Shown here: positions 41,680-51,075 of the stretch, in pieces
How positions within the stretch are numbered: the stretch's first letter is position 1
Layout: each line of letters opens with the position of its first letter
From: JACPYG01 sp038063015
GTDB taxonomy: Bacteria > Patescibacteriota > Minisyncoccia > Minisyncoccales > Staskawiczbacteraceae
DNA length: 64,000 nucleotides
Reading direction: 5' to 3'
Assembly: GCA_038063015.1 (NCBI GenBank)
Contig: JBBTVX010000001.1
Span: 124,001-188,000, forward strand
Made by a program: the position numbers and the translations under genes
Notes under the pieces: generated by a model
What the model was told of the DNA's origin: nothing
The model's input: only the letters and a program-made list of their open reading frames with translations
Database searches by the model: none

Positions 41680-43038
41680 TTATCCACTATATATCCTCTG
41701 TTTTATTAACCCCAACTCCTCTGTTAGTTTGTTATTTTCTTCACTTTCTTGGAGAATTTTTTTATAAGCGTAAATCGCTGTTGTGTGGTCTTTGCCGCCA
41801 AACTTTCTAGCAATAGCCGGAAAGGAATATTTTAACTCTCTTCTTAATAAAAACATAGCTATTTGTCTTGGTTTTACTATTTCCTTGCGTCTTGTCGGGT
41901 CAAAAAGGCTTTTTTCCTCCAAATTATAAAATTTAGAAACGATTTCAATAATTTTTTTATAATTAGCCACATCAAAAGGAGAAAAAACAAAACCCCTTAA
42001 AAGTTTTTTTGACGTTTCAAGGTTGGGGATATTGTTGTTTATTTTGAAAAAAATTAACAACCTATTTAAAGCCCCCTCTAATTCCCGAATATTTTTTTTT
42101 ACGTTTGTGGCAACATAGTCTAAAACATCCTCTGGAAGTTCCATGTTTTTTTCCTGAAGTTTTGTTTTTAAAATAACTAATCTCGTCTCGTAATCTGGCA
42201 AGCTTACATCTGCAATCATCCCCCCTTCAAACCTAGACCTAAGACGATCTTCTAGTTCGGGGATAGCGTTCGGAGGCCTGTCCGAAGAAAGAATTATTTG
42301 TTTATTTTTTTCATATAAAGAGTTAAAAACATGAAAAAATTCTTCCTGACTTTTGTTTTTTCCCGCTATAAACTGTATATCGTCAATAATTAAAACATCT
42401 ATGGGCGACAAACTAGCCTTAAAAACCTCCATAGTGTTTGTTCTTATAGCGGAGACAATACCAGACACGAATTTTTCTGAGGAAATATACCGAACTTTCT
42501 TTTTTTTGGGACTATCAGCCACTTTATTTCCAATAGCCTGGATAAGATGTGTTTTTCCCAGCCCCACCCCCCCATAAATAAATAAAGGATTGTACGCAAA
42601 TCCAGAATTATCTGAAACAGCAAGCGCGGCCGCGTGGGCCAACTCATTAAAAGACCCTACCACAAAATTATCAAAAGTATAGCGGGGGTTTAAATTGGTT
42701 TCTTTATTAGTTTTAAACTCGTCAAATTTTAACTGTTCGGTTTCAACCGCGTCTTTTTCTATTAGAACCTTTAGGGCAGGGGTTTTTTGATTTTGCGACT
42801 TTATAACAAAAGACAGGTCTTTTATTTTATCATCTATATCGTGCAGTGTTTTTAAAATCAATTTATTATATTTATTGCTCAGCCACTCTTTAGAAAAAGC
42901 GTTAGGAACAGAAATAACTACCGTTTCATTATCCTTAGAAACAATTTCAGTATTTTGGAACCATGTAGCAAAATTGGCTTTAGAAATATGAAATTGCATT
43001 TGGGCTAAAACCGATTGCCAAAGTTCATTATTGTTCAT
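41680..43038 (-). CDS. dnaA: Chromosomal replication initiator DnaA
   Basis: This is DnaA, about 452 residues. Domain I starts NNNELWQSVLAQMQFHISKANFATWF. The AAA+ domain has Walker A LFIYGGVGLGKTHLIQAIG and Walker B DVLIIDDIQFIAGK, and the C-terminal DNA-binding signature is FGGKDHTTAIYAYKKI. The start is ATG 43038; a TTG two codons earlier is less likely. It faces rpmH across a 204-base spacer, the classical origin neighbourhood. Confidence 0.96.
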   Translation of the reverse strand: MNNNELWQSVLAQMQFHISKANFATWFQNTEIVSKDNETVVISVPNAFSKEWLSNKYNKLILKTLHDIDDKIKDLSFVIKSQNQKTPALKVLIEKDAVETEQLKFDEFKTNKETNLNPRYTFDNFVVGSFNELAHAAALAVSDNSGFAYNPLFIYGGVGLGKTHLIQAIGNKVADSPKKKKVRYISSEKFVSGIVSAIRTNTMEVFKASLSPIDVLIIDDIQFIAGKNKSQEEFFHVFNSLYEKNKQIILSSDRPPNAIPELEDRLRSRFEGGMIADVSLPDYETRLVILKTKLQEKNMELPEDVLDYVATNVKKNIRELEGALNRLLIFFKINNNIPNLETSKKLLRGFVFSPFDVANYKKIIEIVSKFYNLEEKSLFDPTRRKEIVKPRQIAMFLLRRELKYSFPAIARKFGGKDHTTAIYAYKKILQESEENNKLTEELGLIKQRIYSG

Positions 43039-43242
43039 AAACAAGGTTAAAAATTAAAAACTTATAATAATACTTCATTTTTTCTTTTATTTGAATGTTT
43101 GTCAAATCAAAACAAATCATCGGTTTATGTTATTAAGCTGTGGACAACCTGTGCGTTATATTTTGAGCTAAAACTTATATTGACCAGACCAATTTTTTAT
43201 ATTATACTAATATATTATACTAATTAAAAAATAAAAGCCAAT
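43039..43242. other. Candidate oriC spacer between dnaA and rpmH
   Basis: A 204-base AT-rich intergenic region between divergent dnaA and rpmH. It contains TGTGGACAA (43139-43147), the complement of TTGTCCACA and one mismatch from the DnaA consensus, plus the rpmH promoter and AT-rich tracts. Few boxes are visible, so origin function rests mainly on gene context. Confidence 0.5.
43180..43208 (+). promoter_or_regulatory. Promoter of the rpmH-rnpA-yidC-khpB operon
   Basis: TTGACC (43180-43185), a 17-base spacer and TATACT (43203-43208). The rpmH ATG follows 35 bases later. Confidence 0.7.
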
Positions 43243-43383
43243 ATGAGTTTTACGTATAAGCCAAAAAAGAAAAAAAGGAGGAGAACACACGGTTTTTTAA
43301 AAAGAAAACAAACCAAAACAGGCCGAACGGTTGTAAAAAACAGGAGAAAAAAAGGCAGGAAAAGATTAACGGTAAAAAAATAA
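43243..43383 (+). CDS. rpmH: 50S ribosomal protein L34
   Basis: This is L34, 46 residues (opening MSFTYKPKKKKRRRTHGFLK, closing with KGRKRLTVKK). The central GF and the basic RR/KR runs match the family. It is followed one base later by rnpA, the universal rpmH-rnpA pairing next to dnaA. Confidence 0.92.
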   Translation: MSFTYKPKKKKRRRTHGFLKRKQTKTGRTVVKNRRKKGRKRLTVKK

Positions 43384-43384
43384 C

Positions 43385-43732
43385 ATGTTATCGAAGATAA
43401 ACCGACTTAGAAAAGAAAAAGACTTCGAGACGCTTTTTAAAAAAGGAAAAAGTTTTAGAAATGGTTTTCTAATATTAAAAATAGTCCAAAACAACTTAGA
43501 AGAAAGCCGTTTTGGTTTTATTGTAAGCCAAAAAGTTTCTAAAAAAGCAGCTTTGAGGAATAAAATAAAAAGAAGAATAAGGGCTGTCGCGCGGCAAAAT
43601 ATTAAAAAAATCAGAAAAGGAATAGACGTTGCGCTGATTGCTCTTCCCGGCTTAGAAAAAAAGAATTTTTTAGAAACAAAAGAAATTTTAAATGCCCTTC
43701 TTAAAAACATAACAACAAACTTAAATGTTTGA
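43385..43732 (+). CDS. rnpA: Ribonuclease P protein component
   Basis: This is RnpA, 115 residues, the protein subunit of RNase P for tRNA 5' maturation. The motifs are RLRKEKDFETLFKKGKSFRNGF, RFGFIVSQKVSKKAALRNKIKRRIRAVAR (the RNR-like basic helix) and DVALIALPG. It overlaps yidC by eight bases. Confidence 0.92.
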   Translation: MLSKINRLRKEKDFETLFKKGKSFRNGFLILKIVQNNLEESRFGFIVSQKVSKKAALRNKIKRRIRAVARQNIKKIRKGIDVALIALPGLEKKNFLETKEILNALLKNITTNLNV

Positions 43733-44444
43733 ACTTTTAATAAAATTTTTTGACGTTCTTTTATACCAACCCTTATTTAATTCTTTGGTTTTTCTTTATA
43801 ATTATTTGCCAGGACACGATTTTGGAGTGGCCATTATACTTTTAACCATAATAATCAGAATAATTATTTATCCAATTTCTATCAAAGCCCTAAATTCCCA
43901 AAAAACCCTACAGGCGCTACAGCCCAAAATACAGGAAATTCAAAAAAAACACAAAAACAACAAAGAACAATTAGCAAAAGAGACACTAGAGCTTTATCGT
44001 CGAGAAAAGATTAATCCTTTTTCTGGTTTATTTTTGGCAATCATACAGCTTCCAATTTTAATCGCCCTTTACACGGTTTTTTGGAAGGGATTAAACCCAG
44101 AAGAGCTTGCCAATTTATACAGTTTTGTTTCTAGGCCAGAGCAAATAAACTCTATTTTTTTAGGCATAGTAGATTTGTCTAAAGCAAATTTTGCGCTTGC
44201 TGTTTTGGCTGGCATATCCCAGTTTTTTCAGACAAAAATGTTAATGCCAAAGAGTATCCCAGGGCAAGAAAAAAGTTCTGATATATCGCAAATAATGCAA
44301 AAACAAATGGTTTATTTTTTCCCCTTTTTAACAGTTTTCATTCTTATGAGTCTGCCGTCAGCTATCGGGCTTTATTGGATAACCAGCGGAGCGTTTTCAA
44401 TAATACAGCAATATTTCATTCTTAAAAAAACTGCCCCTATATGA
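43725..44444 (+). CDS. yidC: Membrane protein insertase YidC
   Basis: This is a YidC/Oxa1 insertase of 239 residues, short and without the large periplasmic domain of Proteobacteria. Motifs are the first membrane helix region GVAIILLTIIIRIIIYPISIKAL, QPKIQEIQKKHKNNKEQLAKETLELYRREKINPFSG in the cytoplasmic loop, and LPSAIGLYWITSGAFSIIQQYFI near the end. It overlaps khpB by four bases (ATGA). Confidence 0.93.
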   Translation: MFELLIKFFDVLLYQPLFNSLVFLYNYLPGHDFGVAIILLTIIIRIIIYPISIKALNSQKTLQALQPKIQEIQKKHKNNKEQLAKETLELYRREKINPFSGLFLAIIQLPILIALYTVFWKGLNPEELANLYSFVSRPEQINSIFLGIVDLSKANFALAVLAGISQFFQTKMLMPKSIPGQEKSSDISQIMQKQMVYFFPFLTVFILMSLPSAIGLYWITSGAFSIIQQYFILKKTAPI

Positions 44445-44920
44445 TAGACCAAAACGATATTAAAAAAATAAAAGAGGTTGCAGAAGAATTTTTTCAAAAA
44501 ATGACAACTGAGCCCTTATCAATTGAGGTGAATAAAGTTGCGGCGGAAAACTCCGAAATCAGCGAGGTTGTCGATTTAAATACAACCATAGAGGAGCCGC
44601 AGATTTTAATTGGAGAAAAGGGGCAAACGCTTTTCGAAATCCAGCGTCTTTTAAGAGCTATATTAATTAAAAAAATACAAAAGATTTTTTATCTAAATCT
44701 AGACATTAATAAATATAAACAAAGCAAAATAGAATATTTAAAAAGAATAGCCAAAGAGCTGGCGGATGAAGTTTCTTTGACTAAAGGAGAAAAGTCTCTT
44801 TTTCCAATGTCAGCCTATGAGAGAAGGGTTATTCATGCGGAATTATCTCAAAGAGCGGATATTGTTACAGAAAGCCAAGGAGAAAGCCCGGACAGGCATA
44901 TAGTAATCAAGCCCCGATAG
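44441..44920 (+). CDS. khpB: RNA-binding protein KhpB (Jag), KH plus R3H domains
   Basis: This is a Jag/KhpB-type protein of 159 residues. A KH domain with ILIGEKGQTLFEIQRLLRAIL is followed by the R3H domain with PMSAYERRVIHAELSQRADIVTESQGESPDRHIVIKP. The N-terminal Jag-N domain is absent, as in many short forms. It follows yidC as usual and binds RNA in Gram-positive species; its role here is inferred. Confidence 0.9.
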   Translation: MIDQNDIKKIKEVAEEFFQKMTTEPLSIEVNKVAAENSEISEVVDLNTTIEEPQILIGEKGQTLFEIQRLLRAILIKKIQKIFYLNLDINKYKQSKIEYLKRIAKELADEVSLTKGEKSLFPMSAYERRVIHAELSQRADIVTESQGESPDRHIVIKPR

Positions 44921-44930
44921 AAGTTGATTC

Positions 44931-46067
44931 TTATTTTTGTTTTACAGAAAAAATAATCGCAAAATTAGGAGGGTTCCCCGTGCTTATATTCCTTACGCTT
45001 TCCCATTTTATTTGTTTTGGTCCGTCTTTATTTACATCGTCTTTTGTTGGAAACGCCTGACAAAAAGACCACGGCCCCGTTTCTGCATCTGACGACTTGT
45101 CAAAATATACAAGCAAAACCATATAATCTCCCTTTATTTCTATAGAAGAAATATTTTTGCCGGATAAACTCGGCGGCTCTTTGGCTATGCAAAAACCGCC
45201 CATATCCCATTTTATGCAATTTTGCTCATTTTCCGGGACGTCGTTGAATTTAAATTTAGAAAGCTCCATAACATAGATTTTACCATTTTTAATAGCATTT
45301 TTAATATCATCATTTGAAACTCTATACCAACCGCCCTCGCGATTGTAAAAAGATTTTCTATAAAAAACTACTCCCTCGTCGCTTGGAGAATTATCATATT
45401 GATAAATTGATGCCGAAGCGGCAAAAGGTTCTATTTGAACACAGCGACGATTCGGGTTGATATATTGGCATTTACCCCAAAAATTGGGCGAATCGTATAA
45501 AATAGAGATATAATAAATATTTTCGCCCGGATGTTGGACAATATCAACGGCATTCGCCCTATTTGTTAGCGGGCCCAAGTCAGGGATGTTTGTGACATGA
45601 GGCGACTCTGGCACAAGAGGAGAACAATTATTTTGATTATAAATATAAACGCCCGCCTGTTGTTCCGGGTCTGGCGGCGGAGGGACAGTGTCTATTTCGC
45701 CAAGTTTAAAAATTTTTAATTCCGGGTTGATTGTAGTGATAATCAAATAAACAGTTGCCAAAATAAGCAGGCCGGAAATCGCGCCAGAAACTCTGTCTTT
45801 TGCCATTGCTGATGCGTTTGGAACCGCAGGAGACAATAAATAAAGCACGCCAGCGAAAACTAAAGTGAGAAAAATAATAAAAAAACCGAGAAACATCCCA
45901 AAATCAAACACATATTTTAAATATTCTGGCAGGGGGGTATTAGCGGTTATACTTGCTCCAGTTGACAATGCAGGATATTGGACCTCCAGCGCCGCAGTAA
46001 AATTAAAACCGTAAAAGAATAATATAAAAACAGCAACAAAAACACTAATAACTTTTTTATACTCCAT
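44931..46067 (-). CDS. VirB2/TrbC-like pilin module with crystallin-like passenger (paralogue A)
   Basis: This is a 378-residue secretion-locus protein. It starts with a signal peptide ending near TAALEVQYP, then two membrane helices separated by a short basic loop (SAMAKDRVSGAISGLLIL) and ends the module with IITTINPEL. Its two downstream-coded siblings share this arrangement, which resembles VirB2/TrbC pilins. The external domain (about 150-378) shares with paralogue B the pattern Y-x-I-L-Y, then NFWGKCQYI, an ASASIYQY strand and VVFYRKSFY, plus a second IEIKGDYMVLLVYF...FCQAF unit. That pattern is reminiscent of beta-gamma crystallin motifs. The fold call is tentative. Confidence 0.75.
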   Translation of the reverse strand: MEYKKVISVFVAVFILFFYGFNFTAALEVQYPALSTGASITANTPLPEYLKYVFDFGMFLGFFIIFLTLVFAGVLYLLSPAVPNASAMAKDRVSGAISGLLILATVYLIITTINPELKIFKLGEIDTVPPPPDPEQQAGVYIYNQNNCSPLVPESPHVTNIPDLGPLTNRANAVDIVQHPGENIYYISILYDSPNFWGKCQYINPNRRCVQIEPFAASASIYQYDNSPSDEGVVFYRKSFYNREGGWYRVSNDDIKNAIKNGKIYVMELSKFKFNDVPENEQNCIKWDMGGFCIAKEPPSLSGKNISSIEIKGDYMVLLVYFDKSSDAETGPWSFCQAFPTKDDVNKDGPKQIKWESVRNISTGNPPNFAIIFSVKQK

Positions 46068-46070
46068 TTT

Positions 46071-47432
46071 TTATTTTATGGGTATTATATGTATAAAATC
46101 TAATATTCTTCCCTCTGCGGCAATTACTTCCTCCTCTTTCAAATTAGGAACATCCTCTTTAAAAACCTGGCAATATACACGTTGGGATTGGCGTTGTTGC
46201 GCAAAAAGAATAACTAAATAATTTCCTTGAATCTTTATAGACCCGGAGCAATTTTTGAAATTTTTACACAAAGTTTTTTCCTCTTCTGGAACAGAAATAT
46301 AATCATAACTCTCACTAAAATCTAATATTCCTAATCCTAGATCATTATCCCGACTACTCCAAAAATTACTTATTGCTTCTTGTTTGACAAAATAATATCC
46401 TGCATTGGCCCCTGTTTTATAGCCAAATGGTTTGCTGTAAAAAATTATGCCATTGCCAGAAGTTTCTGGAAGGACCCTGTTAAGATTAAAAATATTTATA
46501 GACGACATTGGAAAATCAATGTTTAAAATACCCCTTTCTCCTGGTTGTAGGTCTGCGTCGTATATCCAAGCACAGTCTCCTCTAAAATTAATTTCTTTAT
46601 GTAGCAAAACGCCATAATCGATATTATTTTTAATGTCGTTGATAACCAGAATTGATTTCGCCTTGCTTTTAAAAGGCTCTTCTATTTCTTGCGCGTCTGA
46701 AAGACTTGCTTGAGACATATAGCCCGTAGCATCTGTTCCAAGGAAATAATAAACCCCGGGTGTTTCAAAGCTCCTTTTAAAAGAGCCGGTGTTGTTTAAG
46801 GGCTCTTCTTCGCCGCATGCTTTTCTGACAACAGAAACTCCGCCATAGTTTGCATCGCTTCCTTTAAAGTTTTTTTCCGGGAATTTCCAAATCAATAAGG
46901 TCGGGTCATTTCCTGTATTGCCTGCGCACCTATAAAGTATTTTTTCATAACCAGCGGGGATGGACGAGATATCTGGTTCGGCGTCTGGGGCTGGTTTTTC
47001 TTCGGAACCATTAGTGTAAAAAACTCCCTCTCCTGCTTCTAGTGGGGTTAACGTCGGGGTTATAAAAGCGGGGTTGATGGTTTTTAAAATTATAACGGAA
47101 GATAAAGTAAGAACCAATCCTAAAATAGCTCCTATAATTCTTTCTTTCGCGTCTCCTATTGCTCCCGGATTTCCAGCAGATGTTATTAGGCGAATGCCGC
47201 CAATGGCTAAAGAAATAACAGCTAACGCTCCGGCCAAATATATCCCCAAGGCAAAAAAATAAGCAATAAAATCAGGCAATTTGCTATCTTTTGTTATTAT
47301 TGGAGCAAGTGGTATGTTGGGGTAGTCTGTTATTTCAAGAGCAGAAACAAAGCCAGTGCTCAAAAAAAACAAAAAAATCATCGTGAAAAAAACTAAAAAA
47401 TATTTATGGTTTTTTGTCATTTTTTTATTCAT
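46071..47432 (-). CDS. VirB2/TrbC-like pilin module with crystallin-like passenger (paralogue B)
   Basis: This is a 453-residue paralogue of the preceding protein. It has a signal peptide (to about SALEITDYP), two membrane helices (LAGALAVISLAIGGIRLITSAG and AILGLVLTLSSVIILKTINPAF) and an external domain. The latter contains GVLLHKEINFRGDCAWI, MSSINIFNLN, GIIFYSKPFGYKTG, and IKIQGNYLVILFAQ...YCQVF, the same order as in paralogue A. Its 5' end overlaps nothing but its start lies within the last codons of the 1212-residue gene (eight-base overlap), so it is coupled to it. Confidence 0.75.
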   Translation of the reverse strand: MNKKMTKNHKYFLVFFTMIFLFFLSTGFVSALEITDYPNIPLAPIITKDSKLPDFIAYFFALGIYLAGALAVISLAIGGIRLITSAGNPGAIGDAKERIIGAILGLVLTLSSVIILKTINPAFITPTLTPLEAGEGVFYTNGSEEKPAPDAEPDISSIPAGYEKILYRCAGNTGNDPTLLIWKFPEKNFKGSDANYGGVSVVRKACGEEEPLNNTGSFKRSFETPGVYYFLGTDATGYMSQASLSDAQEIEEPFKSKAKSILVINDIKNNIDYGVLLHKEINFRGDCAWIYDADLQPGERGILNIDFPMSSINIFNLNRVLPETSGNGIIFYSKPFGYKTGANAGYYFVKQEAISNFWSSRDNDLGLGILDFSESYDYISVPEEEKTLCKNFKNCSGSIKIQGNYLVILFAQQRQSQRVYCQVFKEDVPNLKEEEVIAAEGRILDFIHIIPIK

Positions 47433-50400
47433 TAATCCCCTGCCTCTGCTCGCAGTAAAACCAATTATCTGCCAGAGGCTCGGGAGTTTTTAAAATTTTT
47501 CCTAAAATTTTTCCATAACAATAAGATTCTATGGTTTTATTTTCCACCCTAACTTTTCCTTCTTTTATAGGAGAAATAATTTCATCTTGAACCCTTTCAC
47601 AGCTTAAGATTTTTATTTCCCTGTCAAAAGCGCTTTGGGCAGTGCCAGCTTCGTTCATTTTTTTTCTTGAATAGCTTAATTTTTTTACGATATCCGTTCT
47701 TCCGTCTAATATAGCAAATTTATAAAATGTTTTGGACTCTTTGTATATTCTATCATAATAATAGAATATCCCATTTTTTGCTGCTTTGCAATTTTTTGTT
47801 GCTCCCCCCCTGAGCAAGTTAATCATTTTTTGGCAGGAGATGCCAGCGCACAATACCGGAGTGCAGCTAGCATCAGCGGTGTCTGTTTCCGGAAAATATC
47901 GGCAACTGAAAGAACAAGGACGGCCTTCCTCGCAAGCGCTGTCGCATTGGCAATAATTTTGTTCTTGAATAATGCTTTTTACGTATTGTATCATTTCGCC
48001 GGTTGTTTTAGTAAAATTATCAATATTTTTAATAAGTTCGTCAGCCCATTTTTCGGCATCATCTATTGTTTGGCCGACAGGAATTTCTTTTTCTTTTGAA
48101 CAAATTTTTTCTTTTCCTATCGGAATTGGATTTTTCTCTTCAGTCTTAATTTCTTTGTTCCACCAGTTTTGCTGGCAGTAAAAAGTTAAAGGGTCGTCAT
48201 TATAAGAAGACTCGTTACAAGCTCCAGTTGCAATTTGGTATCCTAAGATTTTCGTTGAAAGTTCTTCGCCATTCCCTCCGTTGCTTCCATTTCCTCCGCC
48301 ACCGCTACCTCCGCCGCCGCCGCTTTCTCCGGAATCATAATTAATTGTTTCGTTTATAATTCCGCATGGACACTTTGGACACATTGAGGCAGATGGGCAC
48401 TTGGCTGTTTCTGGATAAAGATTTAAGCAGGTTTGTCCGGAATTAACGCCGTTAGAGTATGTATACAACCGGTAGGGATATCTGCATTTTTGCTTGTCCG
48501 GATTTTGATAAAGATAAGAGGAAGAATATTGTCCCTGGTTTTTTGCGCAATCAGGATAGCCGGCATATTGGTCGGAACCGTATTTGCATAAAAATGAATT
48601 ATCCATGCAATTTTTCAAATTATCAGGGTCGCTGTATTTATCTGTACAAGTTTTTAACTGCGGAAAATTAACAACGCAATTTCCTTCATTTTCCAAAAGG
48701 CATTTTGAACCGCCGCATTTTATTTTGCATTTTTCAAGCTCGTCGCTTGGCTCGGAGGGATATTTTTTGTCGCACAAAGCCAAACATTGTTGGTTAAATT
48801 TTTGTATGCAATCTTTAAAGGTCGCAAACGGGCTGGTATTAGCCGGGCACTTGCGATTGTCGTAACAGATTTTCATGCGCGCTGTTTGTTCTATAAGACA
48901 ATTTGCTTGGTTTTGCGGATTTTCCTCATCACATTCTGGGACTGCCCGATAACACGTTTTATCTTCTAATGTTTCAGGACAGATATTTTGGCATTTAGTA
49001 TAAGCGTTAGAATTAGCATAATCAAAGCCCTTGCAATATTTATAAATATCAATCGGTTTTTGGGTTTCAGGGTCGTTAAAAGTTTTCAGAGCCATAACTA
49101 CTTTATCCTCTTTTTTGGTTTTTTCAACCGTTTTTAAAAAATCAATATATGGCTCTGCCAAATAGCATTGCCCCAACGCGCCCTCCGCGGATTGTAATTG
49201 ACTGCGGTCTTTTTCAACACTTGTTTTTATTTCATTCATTTTCTCTTTAAAATACATCAACTGTTCTATCAGTTTTAAATTGCTCCAAGGGCTATTTTGC
49301 AGACAAGTTTCCCTTTCTTCTTGGCAAGCGGTGTTAGCTTCCTCGCATTGAGCTAAACAGCTTGAATCATCGCTATTGCATTGAAGGCAGGCATTATCGC
49401 AAATTCGGCAATTGCCATTTTTTATAATTGCGATTTCTCTGCCGTCTATTTTTGGTTTAGGGTTATTCGTTTCAATAAAATCAGAGACATTGGTTAATTG
49501 GGTTCTGAACTCATCCAATCCTTTAAACTCTTTTTTTAGTTCAATGGGGGTTGAAGTGATTGCTACTGTAAACTTGTGCTCAATAACCACATTTCCCACA
49601 TTCGGATCAATGGCAACCACAGTCGATTTTATATCTTGATTTCCCGCCATAGCTGTTACTTTGGCTTTTTCTGTTATTGCTTGAGTTGGACAGTACCAGT
49701 CTTGCGCCCAATAAGCATACCCCGAATGCAAAAGAGAGCCGAATACTTCTTTCCAATTACAATAACCAAGAGATACAGGGGCGCCCAGAGAGCTTAAAAT
49801 ATAATTTAAATTAGCCGGAGTGTAAGCATTAGGAATAGGCATCGGTCCTGACACGCCAGCAGCCCTATTTCCAGTTGACCCTCCTGGCGCGCTAATAGAA
49901 GAATAAATATTAAAAGAAATAGAATCTATCCACATTGGGTCTTGAAGTCCAGCCGCAAAATGTATATGCGCGCCCGTATTAGTATTGACCCCCCCCACTT
50001 CTCCGATAACATCTCCTCTGATAATCCTATCTCCGATAGATGCATATATTTTGTCCATATGAGCATATGTAGTATAAAAAGTAATAGTTTTCTCTTGGGG
50101 AAGAGGATTGCCGATTTTTATAGGCCCATGTTCTATAATTTCCTTAACTGTAAAATTTCTACCTGTTTCTGAGTTTCTTATTCCAGAATCAGTTGGACAA
50201 CAGTCGTTGCTGCTTCCCGTTCCCGGAGTTGAGAGGGGTTTGCAAGCCGCGCCTACGCAACGTCCCAATGTGCATTTTTTATTAATATCAGTTTGAGCAG
50301 TATCGGGAAGAAAGCATGCGCCTGGATTGTTTATATCGCATGTAGTATTGCATTTTCCTTCGCAAGAACATTGTTCCATCAATTTTACAATTTCATCCGA

Positions 50401-51063
50401 TAATTTTTTAATTAGTTTAGATTTTTTTTCAGCCGCTTTTGTTAGTTTTAAAAAACAGTCAACCCGGTCATGATTTAAAAGAGTGGGACCATTAATAATC
50501 TGACGATTATCATTTATTTCAACTTCAATTTGGCTCTCTATCGGGTCTCCGTTGCTGTCAAAGTCATAGCAATCCATTGTTCTTGATAAAGTATTTTCAG
50601 TTAATGTCCCAAGGGGTATCTCGTTATAATATACAAAGGGCGTTGTGTTTGGCGGCGGTTTCTGAAAGAAATTGTTAAAAGGAAGCGGCAACAATTCGTT
50701 AAAATTAAAAACAACCAAATTAGGATTAATAGTGTATACTATTAAATAAGAAGAAACCGTTAAAATCAAACCCAAAATACCAGCTTTTATCCATTGTCTT
50801 CCTTCGTCTGTAAATTGTCCTCTGCCCAAAGAAACTAAGTAGTAAATTCCGCCAAAAGCTATGACAATAACCGCCAAAATGCCAGCTATCGCTATTCCTA
50901 TATTAAAAAAATACCTTGCATATTCAGGCAAAGTGCCGCTTCCTATGCTTAAACCAAAAATAGGAGGATATTGCTGCTCTAACGCCAAAACAAAATCAGC
51001 TTTTATTAAAAAAAAGAAAAAAAGCAAAAAAAAGAGAAACGTTTTTTTATAATTGTTATCCAC
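47425..51063 (-). CDS. Giant pilin-module protein with apparently permuted M23 peptidase and Cys-rich region (paralogue C)
   Basis: This 1212-residue protein begins with a signal peptide and the same two-helix pilin module as A and B (about 45-118, ending VYTINPNLVVF). Residues about 328-378 look like the C-terminal half of an M23 endopeptidase (YAHMDKIYASIGDRIIRGD, then GAHIHFA), while about 445-497 look like its N-terminal half (HSGYAYWAQDWYC, KVTAMAGNQ, VGNVVIEHK). The order is reversed relative to normal M23. The rest is Cys-rich (repeated CxxC, CxxxC), with a Gly-rich linker (about 960-980). The start is GTG 51063. It may cut peptidoglycan for the secretion channel, as VirB1-type enzymes do. 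Confidence 0.75.
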   Translation of the reverse strand: MDNNYKKTFLFFLLFFFFLIKADFVLALEQQYPPIFGLSIGSGTLPEYARYFFNIGIAIAGILAVIVIAFGGIYYLVSLGRGQFTDEGRQWIKAGILGLILTVSSYLIVYTINPNLVVFNFNELLPLPFNNFFQKPPPNTTPFVYYNEIPLGTLTENTLSRTMDCYDFDSNGDPIESQIEVEINDNRQIINGPTLLNHDRVDCFLKLTKAAEKKSKLIKKLSDEIVKLMEQCSCEGKCNTTCDINNPGACFLPDTAQTDINKKCTLGRCVGAACKPLSTPGTGSSNDCCPTDSGIRNSETGRNFTVKEIIEHGPIKIGNPLPQEKTITFYTTYAHMDKIYASIGDRIIRGDVIGEVGGVNTNTGAHIHFAAGLQDPMWIDSISFNIYSSISAPGGSTGNRAAGVSGPMPIPNAYTPANLNYILSSLGAPVSLGYCNWKEVFGSLLHSGYAYWAQDWYCPTQAITEKAKVTAMAGNQDIKSTVVAIDPNVGNVVIEHKFTVAITSTPIELKKEFKGLDEFRTQLTNVSDFIETNNPKPKIDGREIAIIKNGNCRICDNACLQCNSDDSSCLAQCEEANTACQEERETCLQNSPWSNLKLIEQLMYFKEKMNEIKTSVEKDRSQLQSAEGALGQCYLAEPYIDFLKTVEKTKKEDKVVMALKTFNDPETQKPIDIYKYCKGFDYANSNAYTKCQNICPETLEDKTCYRAVPECDEENPQNQANCLIEQTARMKICYDNRKCPANTSPFATFKDCIQKFNQQCLALCDKKYPSEPSDELEKCKIKCGGSKCLLENEGNCVVNFPQLKTCTDKYSDPDNLKNCMDNSFLCKYGSDQYAGYPDCAKNQGQYSSSYLYQNPDKQKCRYPYRLYTYSNGVNSGQTCLNLYPETAKCPSASMCPKCPCGIINETINYDSGESGGGGGSGGGGNGSNGGNGEELSTKILGYQIATGACNESSYNDDPLTFYCQQNWWNKEIKTEEKNPIPIGKEKICSKEKEIPVGQTIDDAEKWADELIKNIDNFTKTTGEMIQYVKSIIQEQNYCQCDSACEEGRPCSFSCRYFPETDTADASCTPVLCAGISCQKMINLLRGGATKNCKAAKNGIFYYYDRIYKESKTFYKFAILDGRTDIVKKLSYSRKKMNEAGTAQSAFDREIKILSCERVQDEIISPIKEGKVRVENKTIESYCYGKILGKILKTPEPLADNWFYCEQRQGINE

Positions 51064-51075
51064 CGCTTTTATTGA

